Shown: positions 34,048 to 45,870 of the stretch, piece by piece | Numbering within the stretch: position 1 is the first letter of the stretch | How the letters are laid out: every line of letters begins with the position of its first letter | Assembly (NCBI GenBank): GCA_019321725.1 | Contig: CM033118.1 | Span: 13,418,071-13,482,070, forward strand | Length of the DNA stretch: 64,000 bases | Origin: Paulownia fortunei | Lineage: Eukaryota; Streptophyta; Magnoliopsida; Lamiales; Paulowniaceae | Direction: 5' to 3' | Notes under the pieces: generated by a model | The model's database searches: none | The model's input: the letters and a program-made list of their open reading frames with translations, nothing else | What the model was told of the DNA's origin: nothing | Program-made: the position numbers and the translations under genes

Positions 34048-34860
34048 TTCAAAATAAATGGATCAAACTATTCAATTTGGAAGCCGAGTATGTTGGATCT
34101 TCTCTATTACAAGAATCTTTATTTGCCCTTGCATGTCAATGCTGCCGAACCAAAAAAAATGAGTGATGATGAATAGAATATTTTTCACAAAAAGACAGTG
34201 GGGTGTATTCGACGTTTTCTTGAGCATAATATATTCCATCATTTTGCAAATGAGGAAAAGGCTAATGTTTTATGGAAGAAAATGGAGGTTATGTTTGAGA
34301 GAAAAAATACCTTAAACAAAGCTTCTATTATTAAAAAAATTGTTCGGCTTAGGTACCGGGAAGGTACAAACATAACAGAGCACCTAAATACATACCAAGG
34401 TCTAATAAATCAATTAATCACTATAAAGATACCACTTGATGATGAAGTGGTTGCTTTATTACTATTTAGCTTGTTACCTGATAGTTGGGACACACTTGTA
34501 GTGTCAGTCAGTAATTTAGCTCCAAATGAAGCACTGACCTGGTAAATGGTCAAAAATTGTCTTCTTAATGAAGAATTCAAAAGAAAGGAGTAAGAATATT
34601 CTTCTGAGTGAGTGAAAAGCCCTAATAGTAGAAAATGCTGATAAATGAGGAAGGAGCAAGAATAGAGGTCCTCTAAATTGGAGAGACAAATCTAGGGGAA
34701 AGTCCAAGAAGGATTTCAAATGCCATTATTGTGGTGGTACAAACCACTATGAGAAAGATTGCAGAAAGAAGAAAAGAGATCAATGCAATGAAAATAATGA
34801 AAACAAGAAAGATGACAAAGATACTACCACCATTATAGTTAATGCTGATGTTGTCATCAT
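34048..34860 (+). pseudogene. Copia E gag
   Basis: Begins with FKINGSNYSIWKPSMLDLLY, the usual start of the copia gag core. It is in frame with 34198-34545 (LWKKMEVMFERKN, LNKASIIKKIVRLRYREGT, LINQLITIKIPLDDE, LLPDSWDTLVVSV), a UBN2-type capsid domain. A TAG stop at 34174-34176 replaces a likely Trp, and a stop follows at about 34543. An intact zinc knuckle CHYCGGTNHYEKDC lies at 34721-34762 (CX2CX4HX4C). The product would bind RNA and form particles. Confidence 0.92.
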
Positions 34861-37800
34861 TTGTGATGATGCTTATATTAGTTCATCACGTCAACAGACA
34901 GACTGAATTATTAATTCAGGAGCTTCATATCATATCACTCCACATTATGATATGTTTACATCATACACTAGTGGCATCTTTGGCAAAGTCAGAATGGCCA
35001 ATCATGGTGTGACGGAAGTTGTTGGCATAGGGAGTATCATCTTATATACTAATACAGGATGTAAACTTCTACTCAAAGATGTCAGACATATTTCTGACAT
35101 TCGGCTCAACATTATTTTCACTGGCAAGCTAGACGATGATGGCTATGCTAATTACTTTAGTGAAGAAAAATAGAAACTCACTAAAGGATCTCTTATTGTT
35201 GCTAAAGGCAAGAAACAGAATTCACTCTATCTGATTCAGGCTAGACTATCCAATGGAGAGGTCAATGTAATTGTAAAAAATCCTTCTATTGAGTTGTGGC
35301 ATAAAGGGTTTGGACACTTGAGTCAGAAAGGGTTGGAACTTCTGGCTAGGAAGAAACTCTTCCCTGAGGTAACAAATATGCACCTACAATCCTGTGTTGA
35401 TTATTTGGCTGGAAAACAACATAAAGTTACATTTAAGAGTTTTTCTCTATCTAGAAAATCTCATCATTTAAATTTGGTGTATACTGATTTGTGTTACATG
35501 AAAGATAGAAGTGTTGGTTGTGCTTTGTACTTTATTACATTTATTGATGATTTCTCTAGAAAAGTCTGGTGCTTTGCTTTGAAATCTAAAGATCAAACTC
35601 AAGAGGTCTTTAAGCATTTCCAAACAAAGGTTGCAAGAGAAACAAGAAGGAAGCTAAAGTGCATTCGTGCTGATAATTGTGGTGAATACCAAGGTCCATT
35701 TGAGCAACACTGCAAGGATCATGGTATCAGTCTTGAAAAGAGTGTCCCAAAGACTCCTTAACATAATGGTGTGGCAGAGAGGATAAACATGACAATTTAT
35801 GAAAGAATCAAGTGTATGTTATCACATTGCAAATTACCTAAATCCTTTTGGGGTGAAGCAATGAGGACCGCAGTTGAAATCAACCTTTTTCCATCAACTC
35901 CTTTGGATGGTGACATTCCAGACAGAGTTTGGACAGGGAAAAATATTTCATACAAACACTTGAGAGTGTTTGGTTGCAAGGCATTTATGCACATTCTAAA
36001 AGATGAAAGATCCAAACTTGATGACAATACCAAACCAAGCATTTTTTTGGGTTATGGTCATTAAGAGTTTGGTTACAGATTGTGGGACCCAACTAACAGA
36101 AAAGTCATCAGAAGCAGGAATGTTGTGTTCCTTGAGAATCAAAATAATAGATTATGCCAAATAGAAATCTAAGTCCAACTCATATGTTCCAAATGACTTA
36201 GATCCAGTTTCTTCGCTTATGGTTCAGAATCATGAGGGAGATGTACGGGATCTCACACTACTTGTACAGGTTGATGATATTTTCCCAGTTTCACCACCAG
36301 AGGCAAAGGTCAGACGATCTACTAGATAAAGACAATCTTCTACCAGATATAGTCCATATGAGTATGTAATGCTCACTAATGGGGGAGAACCAGAGAATTT
36401 TATAGAGGTCATATCACATGATCAGAAAGAGAAGTGGTTGGAGGCCATAAAGGAAGAAATAAAATCCCTACAAGAAAATCATACCTATGAGCTTATAAAG
36501 TTACCAAAAGGTAAGAAAATACTGAAAAACAGATGGGTTTATAAACTAAAAGCTGACGAGCATAGCTTAAAATCAAGGTACAAAGCGATACTGGTTGTAA
36601 AGGGATTCGATCAGAAAAAAAGGATGTTGATTTGGATGAATTTTTCTCACCTGTGGTGAATATGTCTTCAATCAAAGTTGTTCTCGGAATTGCTGCCAGC
36701 TTGGACCTGAAGATTGAATGGAGATTTGAATGAAGAAATTTACATGGAGCAACCGGAGGGATTCAAAGTCAAAGGAAAGAAAAACCTGATGTGCAGGTTA
36801 AAAAGAGCTTGTACAACTTGAAACAAGTCCCGAAACAGTGGTACAAGAAATTTGACTCCTTCATGTCTGATCATGGCTATAAGAGAACCAACTCCGATCA
36901 TTGTGTATTCTTTATGAAATTCTCTGATGATGACTTTATTATATTATTATTATATGTGGATGACATATTGATTGTAGGTCATGATACCAACAAGATTGAT
37001 AAGCTAAAGAAATAGCTCAACAAGTCTTTCGCAATGAAAGATTTAGAACCAGCTAAACAAATTTTTGGGATGAAAATCTCAAGAGAAAGGACAAACAGGA
37101 AGTTGTGGCTATCTCAAGAAAAGTATATCAAAAAATTTCTTGAGAGATTCAACATGAGCAATTCAAAGCCAGTCAACACTCCATTTGCGGGTCATTTCAA
37201 ACTCAGCTTGGCTCAATGTCCCACAAGTGAGAAAGATAAGGAAGAAAAAAGAAAAAGGTACCATATGCTTCTGCAATTGGCAATTTAATGTATTTATGGT
37301 ATGTACTACACCTGATATTGCTCATGTAGTTGGTATTGTTAGCCGATTTCTCTCTAACCCTGACAAAGATCATTGGTTTGCAGTGAAATTGATATTTCAG
37401 TATTTGAAAGGTACTTCCAAAGTTTGCCTAAAATTTGGTGATGGCTAAACAGATGTTGATTCTAGAAAATTCACATCCGAATACCTGATGAGATTTGCAG
37501 GAGGAGCTATCTCTTGGCAATTGAAACTACAAAAATGTGTGGCATTATCCACAACAGAGGTAAAATATATTGCAGTAATTGAAGCATGCAAGGAAATGTT
37601 GTGGTTGAAAAGGCTTCTTCATGAATTAGACTTGAACCAAGAAAAGTACACCCTCTACTGTGATAGTCAGAATGTGATTCACTTGAGTAAAAATTCTACT
37701 TTCACTCAAGATCAAAACACATTGATGTGAGATATCATTAGATTCGAGATATGTTGGATGAAAAACTGATGGTGCTTGCTAAACTTTACACTAATGAAAA

Positions 37801-37880
37801 TGGTGCAGCTATGCTTACGAAGTCTTTATCAAGGGATAAGTTTGAACCTTGTAAAAGCAGGACAGGTTTGGTTGAGCATC
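34861..37880 (+). pseudogene. Copia E pol (protease, integrase, RT, RNase H)
   Basis: Protease: stop, IINSGASYHITP at 34904-34940; a Trp codon is TGA and the catalytic Asp is Asn (34913-34915). Pre-integrase: ELWHKGFGHLSQKGLELL from 35287. Integrase: Asp 35486-35488, Asp 35672-35674 (RADNCGEY), Glu 35777-35779 (NGVAERIN), the last two 34 residues apart, with a TAA at 35762-ish between them (Gln to stop). RT: WVYKLKADEH, KARL-like YKAILVVKGFDQKK (36520-36620), a frameshift, then LYVDDILIVGHD with intact YVDD at 36953-36964, AKQIFGMKISRERT. RNase H: GGAISWQLKLQKCVALSTTE and CDSQNVIHLSKN (37488-37710). The catalytic sites of integrase and RT are kept, unlike in most neighbours. Confidence 0.93.
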
Positions 37881-37887
37881 CCAGATA

Positions 37888-37904
37888 AGGTGGAGGGGGA
37901 AAAT
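37888..37904 (+). other. Polypurine tract of copia E
   Basis: aaggtggagggggaaaa-type purine run directly before the 3' LTR; it would prime plus-strand synthesis. Confidence 0.9.
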
Positions 37905-38516
37905 TGTTTGTAAATCCACCAAAATGGGGTGGCTACCAAAACATTCAAAATAAGGTAGCTATTAAAATATTCAAAAAAATGGGACTACCAAACATTCAAA
38001 TATTGAACATACCAAACTTTGAAAATTGGCATCAAATTTTGCTTATAAATAGAGTTATCATTTCATAACTAAAACACATAAGAAAAGGAGAGAGAACAAG
38101 AGAGTTAAGTGAGAGAAAAATAGAGTTTTTTTTCAAAGAAGAAATAGGGAGAATTTTTTAGAAATTTTGTATTCTCTCTTAAAACAGTCTTCTTATTTTT
38201 TTTTAGCATTCCAAGTTGAAAAACTTGAGATATTTATGATCCAAAAGATATTCTTTTGAGAATTATTTGTGTATCCCCTAATTTAGGGAGAATTTATAAA
38301 CCTACTATAGATATAGTGAAAATTTTGTTTGGACTATGCTCCCGTAGTTTTTCTCGATTTGGGTTTTCCACGTAAAAATTCTTATGTCATATTTTTACTC
38401 TCTTGCACTATTTTTTGGAATTTTTGATTTGATCCCATTTTTAATTCGGCAGGTATGAAAAGAATTTTCTGGTTTCGTTGCATCTGTGCCATTTATTCTG
38501 ACTCTCTTTTTCAACA
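37905..38516 (+). repeat. 3' LTR of copia E
   Basis: Begins TGTTTGTAAATCC and ends TTTTTCAACA. It is 38 bp longer than the 5' copy, mainly from small indels (for example an extra ttatgatccaaaagatattc-like stretch at about 38232-38252). Confidence 0.94.
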
Positions 38517-38744
38517 ATATTAACTATAAAAAATTCGCACGTTGAAGTTAAATTTAATTGAAAATTACTATTTTTGCTAGAAATTGGCACGTGATCAATA
38601 CATGACCCATTCAATTTGGGGATTTTTCAATTTTCGATGCTAAGGTGGAACAAAAAAATCCACATAGACCTGATAACTTAGCTAAGTTGCCTAAATGGCC
38701 AAAAATTGGAGGAAAATACACACAAGTCATTATGGTATTCTTTT

Positions 38745-40370
38745 TTTTCTTTGTTAATATTTTACAAAATAAATTAAAAAATACAAAATATCTTCTTTTT
38801 TTAATTCTTAGTTAATTTACTATAATTTTTTTACACTTATGATAACTTTAATTAATATAATTCAATTATGAATTAATTTTTAATTACTTAACTAATTAAT
38901 CATCAATTGATGAGTAAAAATTTACCATTAATTATTTTAAGAATAAGATTAATTAAATAAACATTAAATAATATGACAAAAAAATAATATTAACTACTTT
39001 AAAGTATAAATACTAAGAAAATTTAAGCCTTATAATAAGAAATATAAAAGTAGTATTATAAAAGTAATAGTTCTACTTTTTTTTCCATTTTTCTATTAAT
39101 TAGTATAATTGAATTTTCTATATTTTCTATTAATTGATATTATTTATTTGGTAAATAATTCTTAATTAGTCCACTAAGTAGTTAGCAATTAGGGAAAAAT
39201 TAACTAATTAACTATTTTAAGAATAAAATTAATTAAATTAAAAAATTAAAAATATATATAATAAAATATTTAATTTTTCTTTTATTTCCCTTTTGTTTTG
39301 TTTTGTTTTTTTTTTAATTTTCTCCTCCTCCTTTCTTACACCATCATCACCTCCACCACCAACCATACCAAGCAAGCGCCGCCGCCGCCGCAAGCCTTCC
39401 ACCGACCCAACCGCTGCTGCACATCCCCAACCCCCCAAACCTAGCGCCACGCCCGAAGCAAATTCCCAAACCCAGCACCCACCCACAAACTGGTTTCCAC
39501 AAACCTAGCACCCCGATTGGAACGGTTTTTTTTATGGGTGGCTAGAGGTGGCACGGACGCTTGGGTTTGGTGGCCAATATAGCTTGCTTGGTATGGTTGG
39601 CTGGTGGTTGTGATGATGGTGGTAGTGGTGGTGTTGTTGTAATGAAGAAGAAGAATAAAAGAAAATAAATGGTGGTGGTGGTGGTGGTGGTGGTGGTGTA
39701 AAGAAGAAGAAGAAGAAAAGAGAAGAAAAATGATGGTGGTGGTGGTGGTGCATAGTGGTGTAAGGAAGAAGAAGAAAAGAAAAAAAATGGTGGTGGTGGT
39801 GGTGGTGGTGTAAGGATGAAGAAGAAGAAAAGAACAAAAAAGAAAAAAGAAAAAAAGAAAAAGAAAATATTTTATTATATATTTTTAATTTTTTTATTTA
39901 ATAAATTATATTTTTGCTTCCTACTTGATAACTATTAAGTTGGCTAATTAGAAGTTATTTATGAATTGAATAATATTAAATAATAGAAAAGATGGAAAAT
40001 TGAATTATATTGACTAATAGAAAAAATGGAATAAAAATAGAAATACTATATAATACTAATTTATAACTTTTTAACCTTTTTAATTAATCATATTCTAAAA
40101 TAGTCAATATTAGTTTTTTATTATAATTTTTTTTTTTATTTTGATTAATTATATCCTTAAATATCTAAAATGGTAAATTCTTATTCTCTAATTGATGATT
40201 AATTAATTAATTGATTAAAAATCATTTTACAATTTAATTATATTAATTAAAGTTATTTATTAAGTGTCACGAAATTAAGATAAATTAATTAAGAATTAAA
40301 AAATATATTTTGTATTATTTTTAATTTACTTTGTAAAATAATTATGTTGAATTTTACTTCCAAATTGAAG
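38745..40370. repeat. Long imperfect inverted repeat with GGT-rich core
   Basis: The left arm (about 38745-39290) and right arm (about 39860-40370) are reverse complements with many differences. Examples: left attttacaaaataaattaaa against right tttaatttactttgtaaaat, and left tccatttttctattaattag against right gactaatagaaaaaatgga. The order of matches is mirrored over the whole length, so this is one palindromic unit of about 1.6 kb with a core of about 570 bp. The core holds pyrimidine-rich sequence and GGT repeats and no gene. It could be a non-autonomous DNA transposon with long terminal inverted repeats (Mutator or foldback type). No TSD could be fixed. Confidence 0.7.
39658..39812. repeat. 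GGT/AAG microsatellite cluster
   Basis: Three runs of (GGT)n at about 39670-39697, 39734-39752 and 39787-39811 alternate with AAG/AGAA runs and similar bounding sequence, so the block itself looks like a roughly 60-65-bp unit repeated three times. The 101-codon minus-strand frame over it (His/Phe/Pro/Ser runs) is a translation of simple repeats, not a protein gene. Confidence 0.85.
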
Positions 40371-40800
40371 ATTAATTATTTTGTAAAATAATCATTGTTT
40401 AATTTACTCCTCAATTGATTAACTAGTTAAATAAAAATTAATTTTGTAATTGAATTATATTATTATAGTTATTCATTAAGTGTTAAAAAATTAAAATAAA
40501 TTGATTAAGAATTAAAAATAACAATTTCTTATTGAATATGTCCTCAATATGCAAATTAATAAGAATTTGTGTCAATAATAAAAGAATTATTTTTTGCCGA
40601 CCCTCTTAATTAATTAGAAGATCAAATTTACAATTAAGGTCATGTGTACCATTTTTCAATGAAAATTGCAATTTTTTGTCGAATGTGTCCTCAATATGCA
40701 AATTTTTAAGAATTTGTGTCTATAATAAAAGGATTATTTTTTGCCCACCGTCTTAATTAATTAGAAGATCAAATTTGCAATTAAGACTATAACCCCATGT
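40371..40800. repeat. Tandem duplications next to the inverted repeat
   Basis: A segment of about 200 bp at 40170-40350 (gaattatattn...agttattnattaagtgt) recurs at about 40400-40520. A segment of about 150 bp with tgtcctcaatatgcaaatt at 40538-40655 recurs at 40687-40795. They extend only the right side and so make the inverted repeat asymmetric. Confidence 0.75.
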
Positions 40801-40899
40801 TCAATTCTAACTTGCCACTCCAGTGACTGATTTAAGGCACTTCTAAGTGACTGATTCCACACCAGTGCTGGACCAGTATTCTTGAACAGCATCTCCAAG

Positions 40900-41253
40900 G
40901 ATAAGTCAGAGCCATAAAGTTTTGGAATTTCTTTCAAGCTTCTCTAAAAATATAAACAACGAAACTCTGTTAGAAATCTCTCAATATAATCAGTTATCAA
41001 AGAAGATCATCATTTTGGAAATATGACAGTTGCAGAACTTGATCGTTGTGTTTTACAAAGTCTTTTCCTCAAAGAAGTAGACTATGATGATAAATTGGTA
41101 TAGAAACAACTTAACTGGTTAGTGGAGGTGAGGCACACAGAACTTCAAGTTTCAGAACATGCAAATGCAATGCAGTCTACAAATACTTTTGCTATTATCA
41201 GCACGACATTAGGAAAGATTACTATAGTCTGGTTGGAGCTACTAAAGTAACAT
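40900..41253 (+). pseudogene. Unassigned coding-like remnant
   Basis: Two neighbouring frames look protein-like. One ends at 41027 (HKVLEFLSSFSKN, NNETLLEISQYNQLSKK). The next starts with ATG 41024 (MTVAELDRCVLQSLFLKEVD), meets one TAG at about 41102, and continues KQLNWLVEVRHTELQVSEHA to a stop at 41249. Amino-acid makeup (Leu, Glu, Lys, Gln, amphipathic spacing) suggests a helical protein. It does not resemble retroelement domains. It may be a broken host gene or exon; I cannot assign it. Confidence 0.3.
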
Positions 41254-41960
41254 GACTGCGTAACTTATTGTTCCTTTGTATATGGGTTGCGTATGAATCT
41301 TTTAAGGTTGTTATCTGTTCAGCAATCAGTTGGCATATTTGAGATTCATTTTCTCATTTCCTTTAAGGCGAACAGCATAAAAAATTTCACTAGAAACCTA
41401 GTGTCCTTAATGTTGTGAGATACGCATAACAAAGCATGTGTAACTGTCGGTTCTTGAAAATAAAAAATTTCCAAAAAATTCAGGAGATTCGATGTGACGT
41501 GACAAATTTTTCCATGCATGAGGACAAAAAAATATTGAAGTCAAATGCCTGGCATTACTTATAGTTAGTAAATGCAGCATCCTATTCAGGCAAGAGGAGG
41601 ACCCCTAGGGCGACGCAGCGTAACATCTTTAGTTCATTTTCTCTCCCCATTGTTTAGGGGCTATGTTGATGCTTAAGAGAAGTGTTAAGACATATTTTCT
41701 TTATTTCTACTTTTTGGCATTTGGATGTTTATGTTTGCCAGATGCTGTCACGTGCTACTACTACTATTGCTTTTATGATTTTTGATATATTGAGTAGGGC
41801 TTCTAGCCTTTTTGCTTGTTCTGTTATTTTCTCATGATAGCATGATGTGGTTTCGTCATGAGCGTATACTTTGATTAGGGTTACTATTAGAGATTGTGCG
41901 GGGCAGCCTCATGTTGATCATGAGAATTTGCCAGGGATAGCACGGAGCCACTTCTTATAA
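41254..41960. other. Noncoding interval
   Basis: No repeat pair, RNA gene or coding frame was recognised. A short GC-richer patch (cccctagggcgacgcagcg) lies at 41604-41622. Confidence 0.45.
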
Positions 41961-44109
41961 GCCATCATTTTGAGGACTTAAGTTTTATAATACTCAAATC
42001 TCACACTACTCACTTGACTAATATGATTCATACATGATATACTATTTATATGCTAATTTGCATTAACATCTACATGGCATCTCATATAACATTCTTAATC
42101 GTTAGACTCTCAATACTATCACATGATGTTAGTGATTGAGATCCTATAACCTAATTAAATAATTATATATTTATATAAGATAAAGAATAGATTGGTCAAT
42201 ATAATGGATATTCATAGATTATATGTTATAATTTTAGAAGTGTTAAAGGTGTCACTAGTAAGCTTATATAATTCGATTCAATTAGATCGAGGTGTTCTAA
42301 AGGTATACATTCATAGATTAACATACTTGGGATATCGGATATGATATAGTATGATTTAAGTGTCATAATACAAGGTTCATATATGCATGTGATTTTAGAA
42401 AATAAAAACTAGACAATAATTTAAAAATCGAATGTCGATCGATTTGAAAATCGAAGGAACGATTAAGAAATTAGGGCATAATATATTATCCGATCATATG
42501 AAAATTAAAGTAGGTTGTAAGTAATGAGAAACACAAGATTATGGCTGCATAAGGTGTGAATCACATTAAATTTGAATCACCACTTGATACCTCAAGTTTT
42601 GCCACCTCAACCTTTCTTCATTTCTATCATTGAACCACGACCATAAACCATTTTCTGAGTTATTTCACATCCCAAACCTTCATATTGAATTTTAGAATTA
42701 GCTCTCAAGTAATTCCAAGTAAAAACGGTGAAGGAGGTAAAAAGGAAGTAGGAACTTAAAATTGTGCATAGGTAAGTTTAACTCATGATTTTTATTTAAG
42801 TTCTTGAATTGTTTGAGGGTTTATGATTTTTAATCCTTCTATTATTGCTTATAATCAATTTAGGAAGTAATTTGTGGTCTTATAATTCACAAAAGGAAGA
42901 TTTTCATTTGCAAAATCACAATAAAAATCACTAAGAACAGAAACTGTATACTTGTTGATTTTTTATATTAAAGCTTTATATATATTTAATAACTTGATTA
43001 AAACCTATGTATTTCATAATGTATGTAAGTTTAGAGAGGTTATAAATTGAAATATAGTGTGATAATTAAATAGATGCTCAAAACTGTCTTCTTTGAATTT
43101 CAGATTCTGTCCTATGTGAATGGGGCTGGTTTTACAGCAATAAATCCATTATTTTTTACAATAATTCGACCTGGTTGTCTCTTTACATATGTTATCTAAT
43201 TATGGTGAAAATTTGAGAGTGATTAAATATACTTAAGGGTGCCAAAATCATTAATGTCATGAAGTGTGCAAAACTGTCACGGTAGGAAAAATCTGTTTCA
43301 GTATGTTGTGAAGAGAGCTGAACTTGGGAAACTATATCCATGAGTTTTCGCAATTCTATGACATGGTTACATTTTTTTTATGTTATATAAGTGTGATAAA
43401 AATTAGGGAGTGAATGAATATGTTTAAGGGTGTTAAAATCATCACGCAAGTTAGTGTGGCAGCAGGACAATGAGAAGCAGTAAATCTGTCCCATTTGGTT
43501 CATTAAAATGTTCTAACATGGATGTGGTTCATTTGATCCCTAAAATTTAGGGGGATGTTATAAGAGTTATAATACATCAATTAAGTAAGGTTAGTATATA
43601 TTTAATATGTGGAACAAAGGTGCGTAGAAGATTGTATTCGGTTATAGTTTCTAAGTGGTAAGGTTGATTAATCAAATTGAGATTCAAGATCTTTATACTA
43701 CATTATGTATAATGAGCTTGTTAATTGAGGATGGTGATTGATATCTTATATTTTTATAGATTATTTCACATCTAGTGTTGGGGAGTAGTTTCTTAACATA
43801 GAACCAATCAAAGATAAGTTAAAATCCATGTGCAACTATAATGCATGGGCATAGTATTTATTGCCTTATCTATATTAAATGTGATCCTTGTGTCTTGATG
43901 ATTGTATTATGAGTATTATAAAGATCTTACAGTGCATATGTTTCTTGGATGATGGGACTTGGGATCCATTGTATCATTGAACATGCCATTTATCAACATT
44001 TACATGTGCATGCATAACCCATGCTCACAGTTGAGGTTTTGCATGCATGATATTATTTTCAGAAAGAAAATATTTGGTTGGCCACTACTAGTGTACCAAG
44101 GCCTGTGTG

Positions 44110-44335
44110 ACTTATTGATATAATATTTTGGGGCGCCGCGAGTATTACTTCTCGCAGGATCATAGGGGTGGATAAGGGGTGTGCCTCTAGTGGTCACGAG
44201 AGGGTGGACCACTTGACTGTGCCCTTATCGACACCGCTGGTGGGAAGACTTTTAGAAGATCACAGGGAAAGACAGGGGTAGACCTGTGGTGATCCTAAGA
44301 GATGGCCCCCGGACTGTGTCGATCTGTTTATAGCC
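44110..44335. repeat. GC-rich island with an internal imperfect duplication
   Basis: A stretch clearly more GC-rich than the window contains two related segments, gatcataggggtggataagg... and gatcacagggaaagacaggg..., each followed by ggtcacgag/ggtgatcct and a gactgtg...tcga tail. It is present only in the first of the two tandem units. Confidence 0.6.
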
Positions 44336-45779
44336 ATGTGATTTTTGATATTTTTGAAAGCTCTATCCGATACATAGTATGTGGGCAAAGGGCCCAGTGA
44401 TGAAAATGACTGAATGAACTTTTTTGATGCATGAGTTTGCATTTTTGTCATGATCTCATAGAAATGTACTGCATATGTGTTAGACTATCCCTTCATCATG
44501 CATGATTTTCACTTACTAAGCATTAGCTTACGTAGTTCACGCATGGTAGGTGAGTTTAGTGATATTTGAAGCTATGGACTTACTGGGCAAGCGGCTGGAG
44601 TTCCTACAGATTTGAGGATCGGTGTACATGGATGACGACCTGTTGGGCTGGTTGTTAGCTTATTTGATTTTGGAGTTTACTGTATTAAATTTTGGGACTT
44701 CTACTGTGTGCTACTTTTAAAACTTTTATGTACATGTGTATGTAAATATTGTGGTTGCTATGGGTCCTCTACAGGTATATATATTAGTCTGTGAGTAGGA
44801 AAATATTACAGATTTTGTATCGTGTGAAGGGGATTGGTTTTGCAGCATTATATCTATTAGTTTTGGCAAGTATATAACCTGAGTGCCTCTATGTACATGT
44901 TATCTAACTATGATAAATTTTGGGAGTGATTGAATGTATTTAAGGATGTCAAAATGATCAATGTCATGAAGTGGTCAAAACTGTCAAGATTAAAAATTCT
45001 ATTTTAGTGAGCTGTGAAGGGGGCTGATTTAGTTTAGGTAAATCAATTAGTTTTGGTCAGTTTATGGCATGGTTACCTTTACCTACATGGTAAAAATTTG
45101 GGAGTAATTGGATATGTTTAAAGGTGTCAAAATTATTACGCAACTTAATTGGACAGCAAGAAAAGAAATAAATGAGAATCTGCCCCATTTTATATCTTGG
45201 CATGTTTCAACCTATACAAGTTGCTATTAAGTTCTAATATTTAGGGATTAGTTATAAGAGTTATTGTACTTTAATTACATGATATTGAGATGCATTTTAG
45301 ATGAGAAATTAGGATAGTTAGAGGACTAGTTTATATTTTAGTTGGTAACTTGCAAAGTTTGAGTTTTACCTGGCTAACTTTGAACCTTAATGTCTTAATA
45401 GGATATTAGGATATTGAATTTGTCAAATCAGGAATAGTGTTTGATGTTAGATATGTTCACAGATTTGTGTGGCTCCTAAGGTTGGAGAGAAGTACCTAAA
45501 ATACCTATAGTAAGCCACAACAAGATCAAAGGTAAGTAAGGATTCATTTATAACTACAATTCATAAACATAGTAAATGTGTGATTTATATATAATATTAT
45601 AGATCATATGTGCATGGCAGAGCGCATGTATTACAGTTATTCATGTCCATTGAGCATACATACATGGAAATTGGCACGTGCATGCATCATATACGAGTAT
45701 GTGATAAATCTTGCATTGCACGACATGATTCTGGGAAAGAATAATATTTTGCTGACCACTACTTGTACATCGAAGCATA

Positions 45780-45870
45780 CATGGATTTGCATGGTTGTAT
45801 GCATGGATTTGCATGTTTGCGTGCATGGATTTACATGCTTATAAGTATACATGGATTTGTATGTTTATAT
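45780..45870. repeat. 22-bp minisatellite
   Basis: Four head-to-tail copies start catggattt at 45780, 45802, 45824 and 45850. The first two spacings are exactly 22 bp and the third is 26 bp. It lies in the second tandem unit, at the place where the first unit has its GC-rich island. The open frames over it (HGFACLRAWI-like) are repeat translations. Confidence 0.85.

Larger units (their letters stand above)
33404..38516 (+). mobile_element. Ty1/copia element E, best preserved, perfect TSD
   Basis: 5,113 bp with LTRs 33404-33977 and 37905-38516, primer site tggtatcagagc (33980-33991), gag, protease, integrase, RT, RNase H and polypurine tract (37888-37904). The TSD atatt is identical at 33399-33403 and 38517-38521. 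Long open stretches remain, for example 155 codons of integrase. Despite the perfect TSD, gag-pol is interrupted by about ten stops or frameshifts and the LTRs have diverged, so it is not currently competent. The protein style (NSGASYHITP, NRWVYKLK) resembles the Tnt1-like group of plant copia elements. Confidence 0.96.

Noticed and set aside
39532..39837. 101-codon minus-strand frame rich in His, Pro, Phe and Ser
   Set aside because: It is a direct translation of GGT and AAG microsatellites in the core of the inverted repeat; no domain or start context supports a gene.
44000..44212. Minus-strand 70-codon frame in a GC-richer patch, suggesting a gene island
   Set aside because: The patch is an imperfect internal duplication inside a repeat; the frame is not conserved in the second tandem unit.
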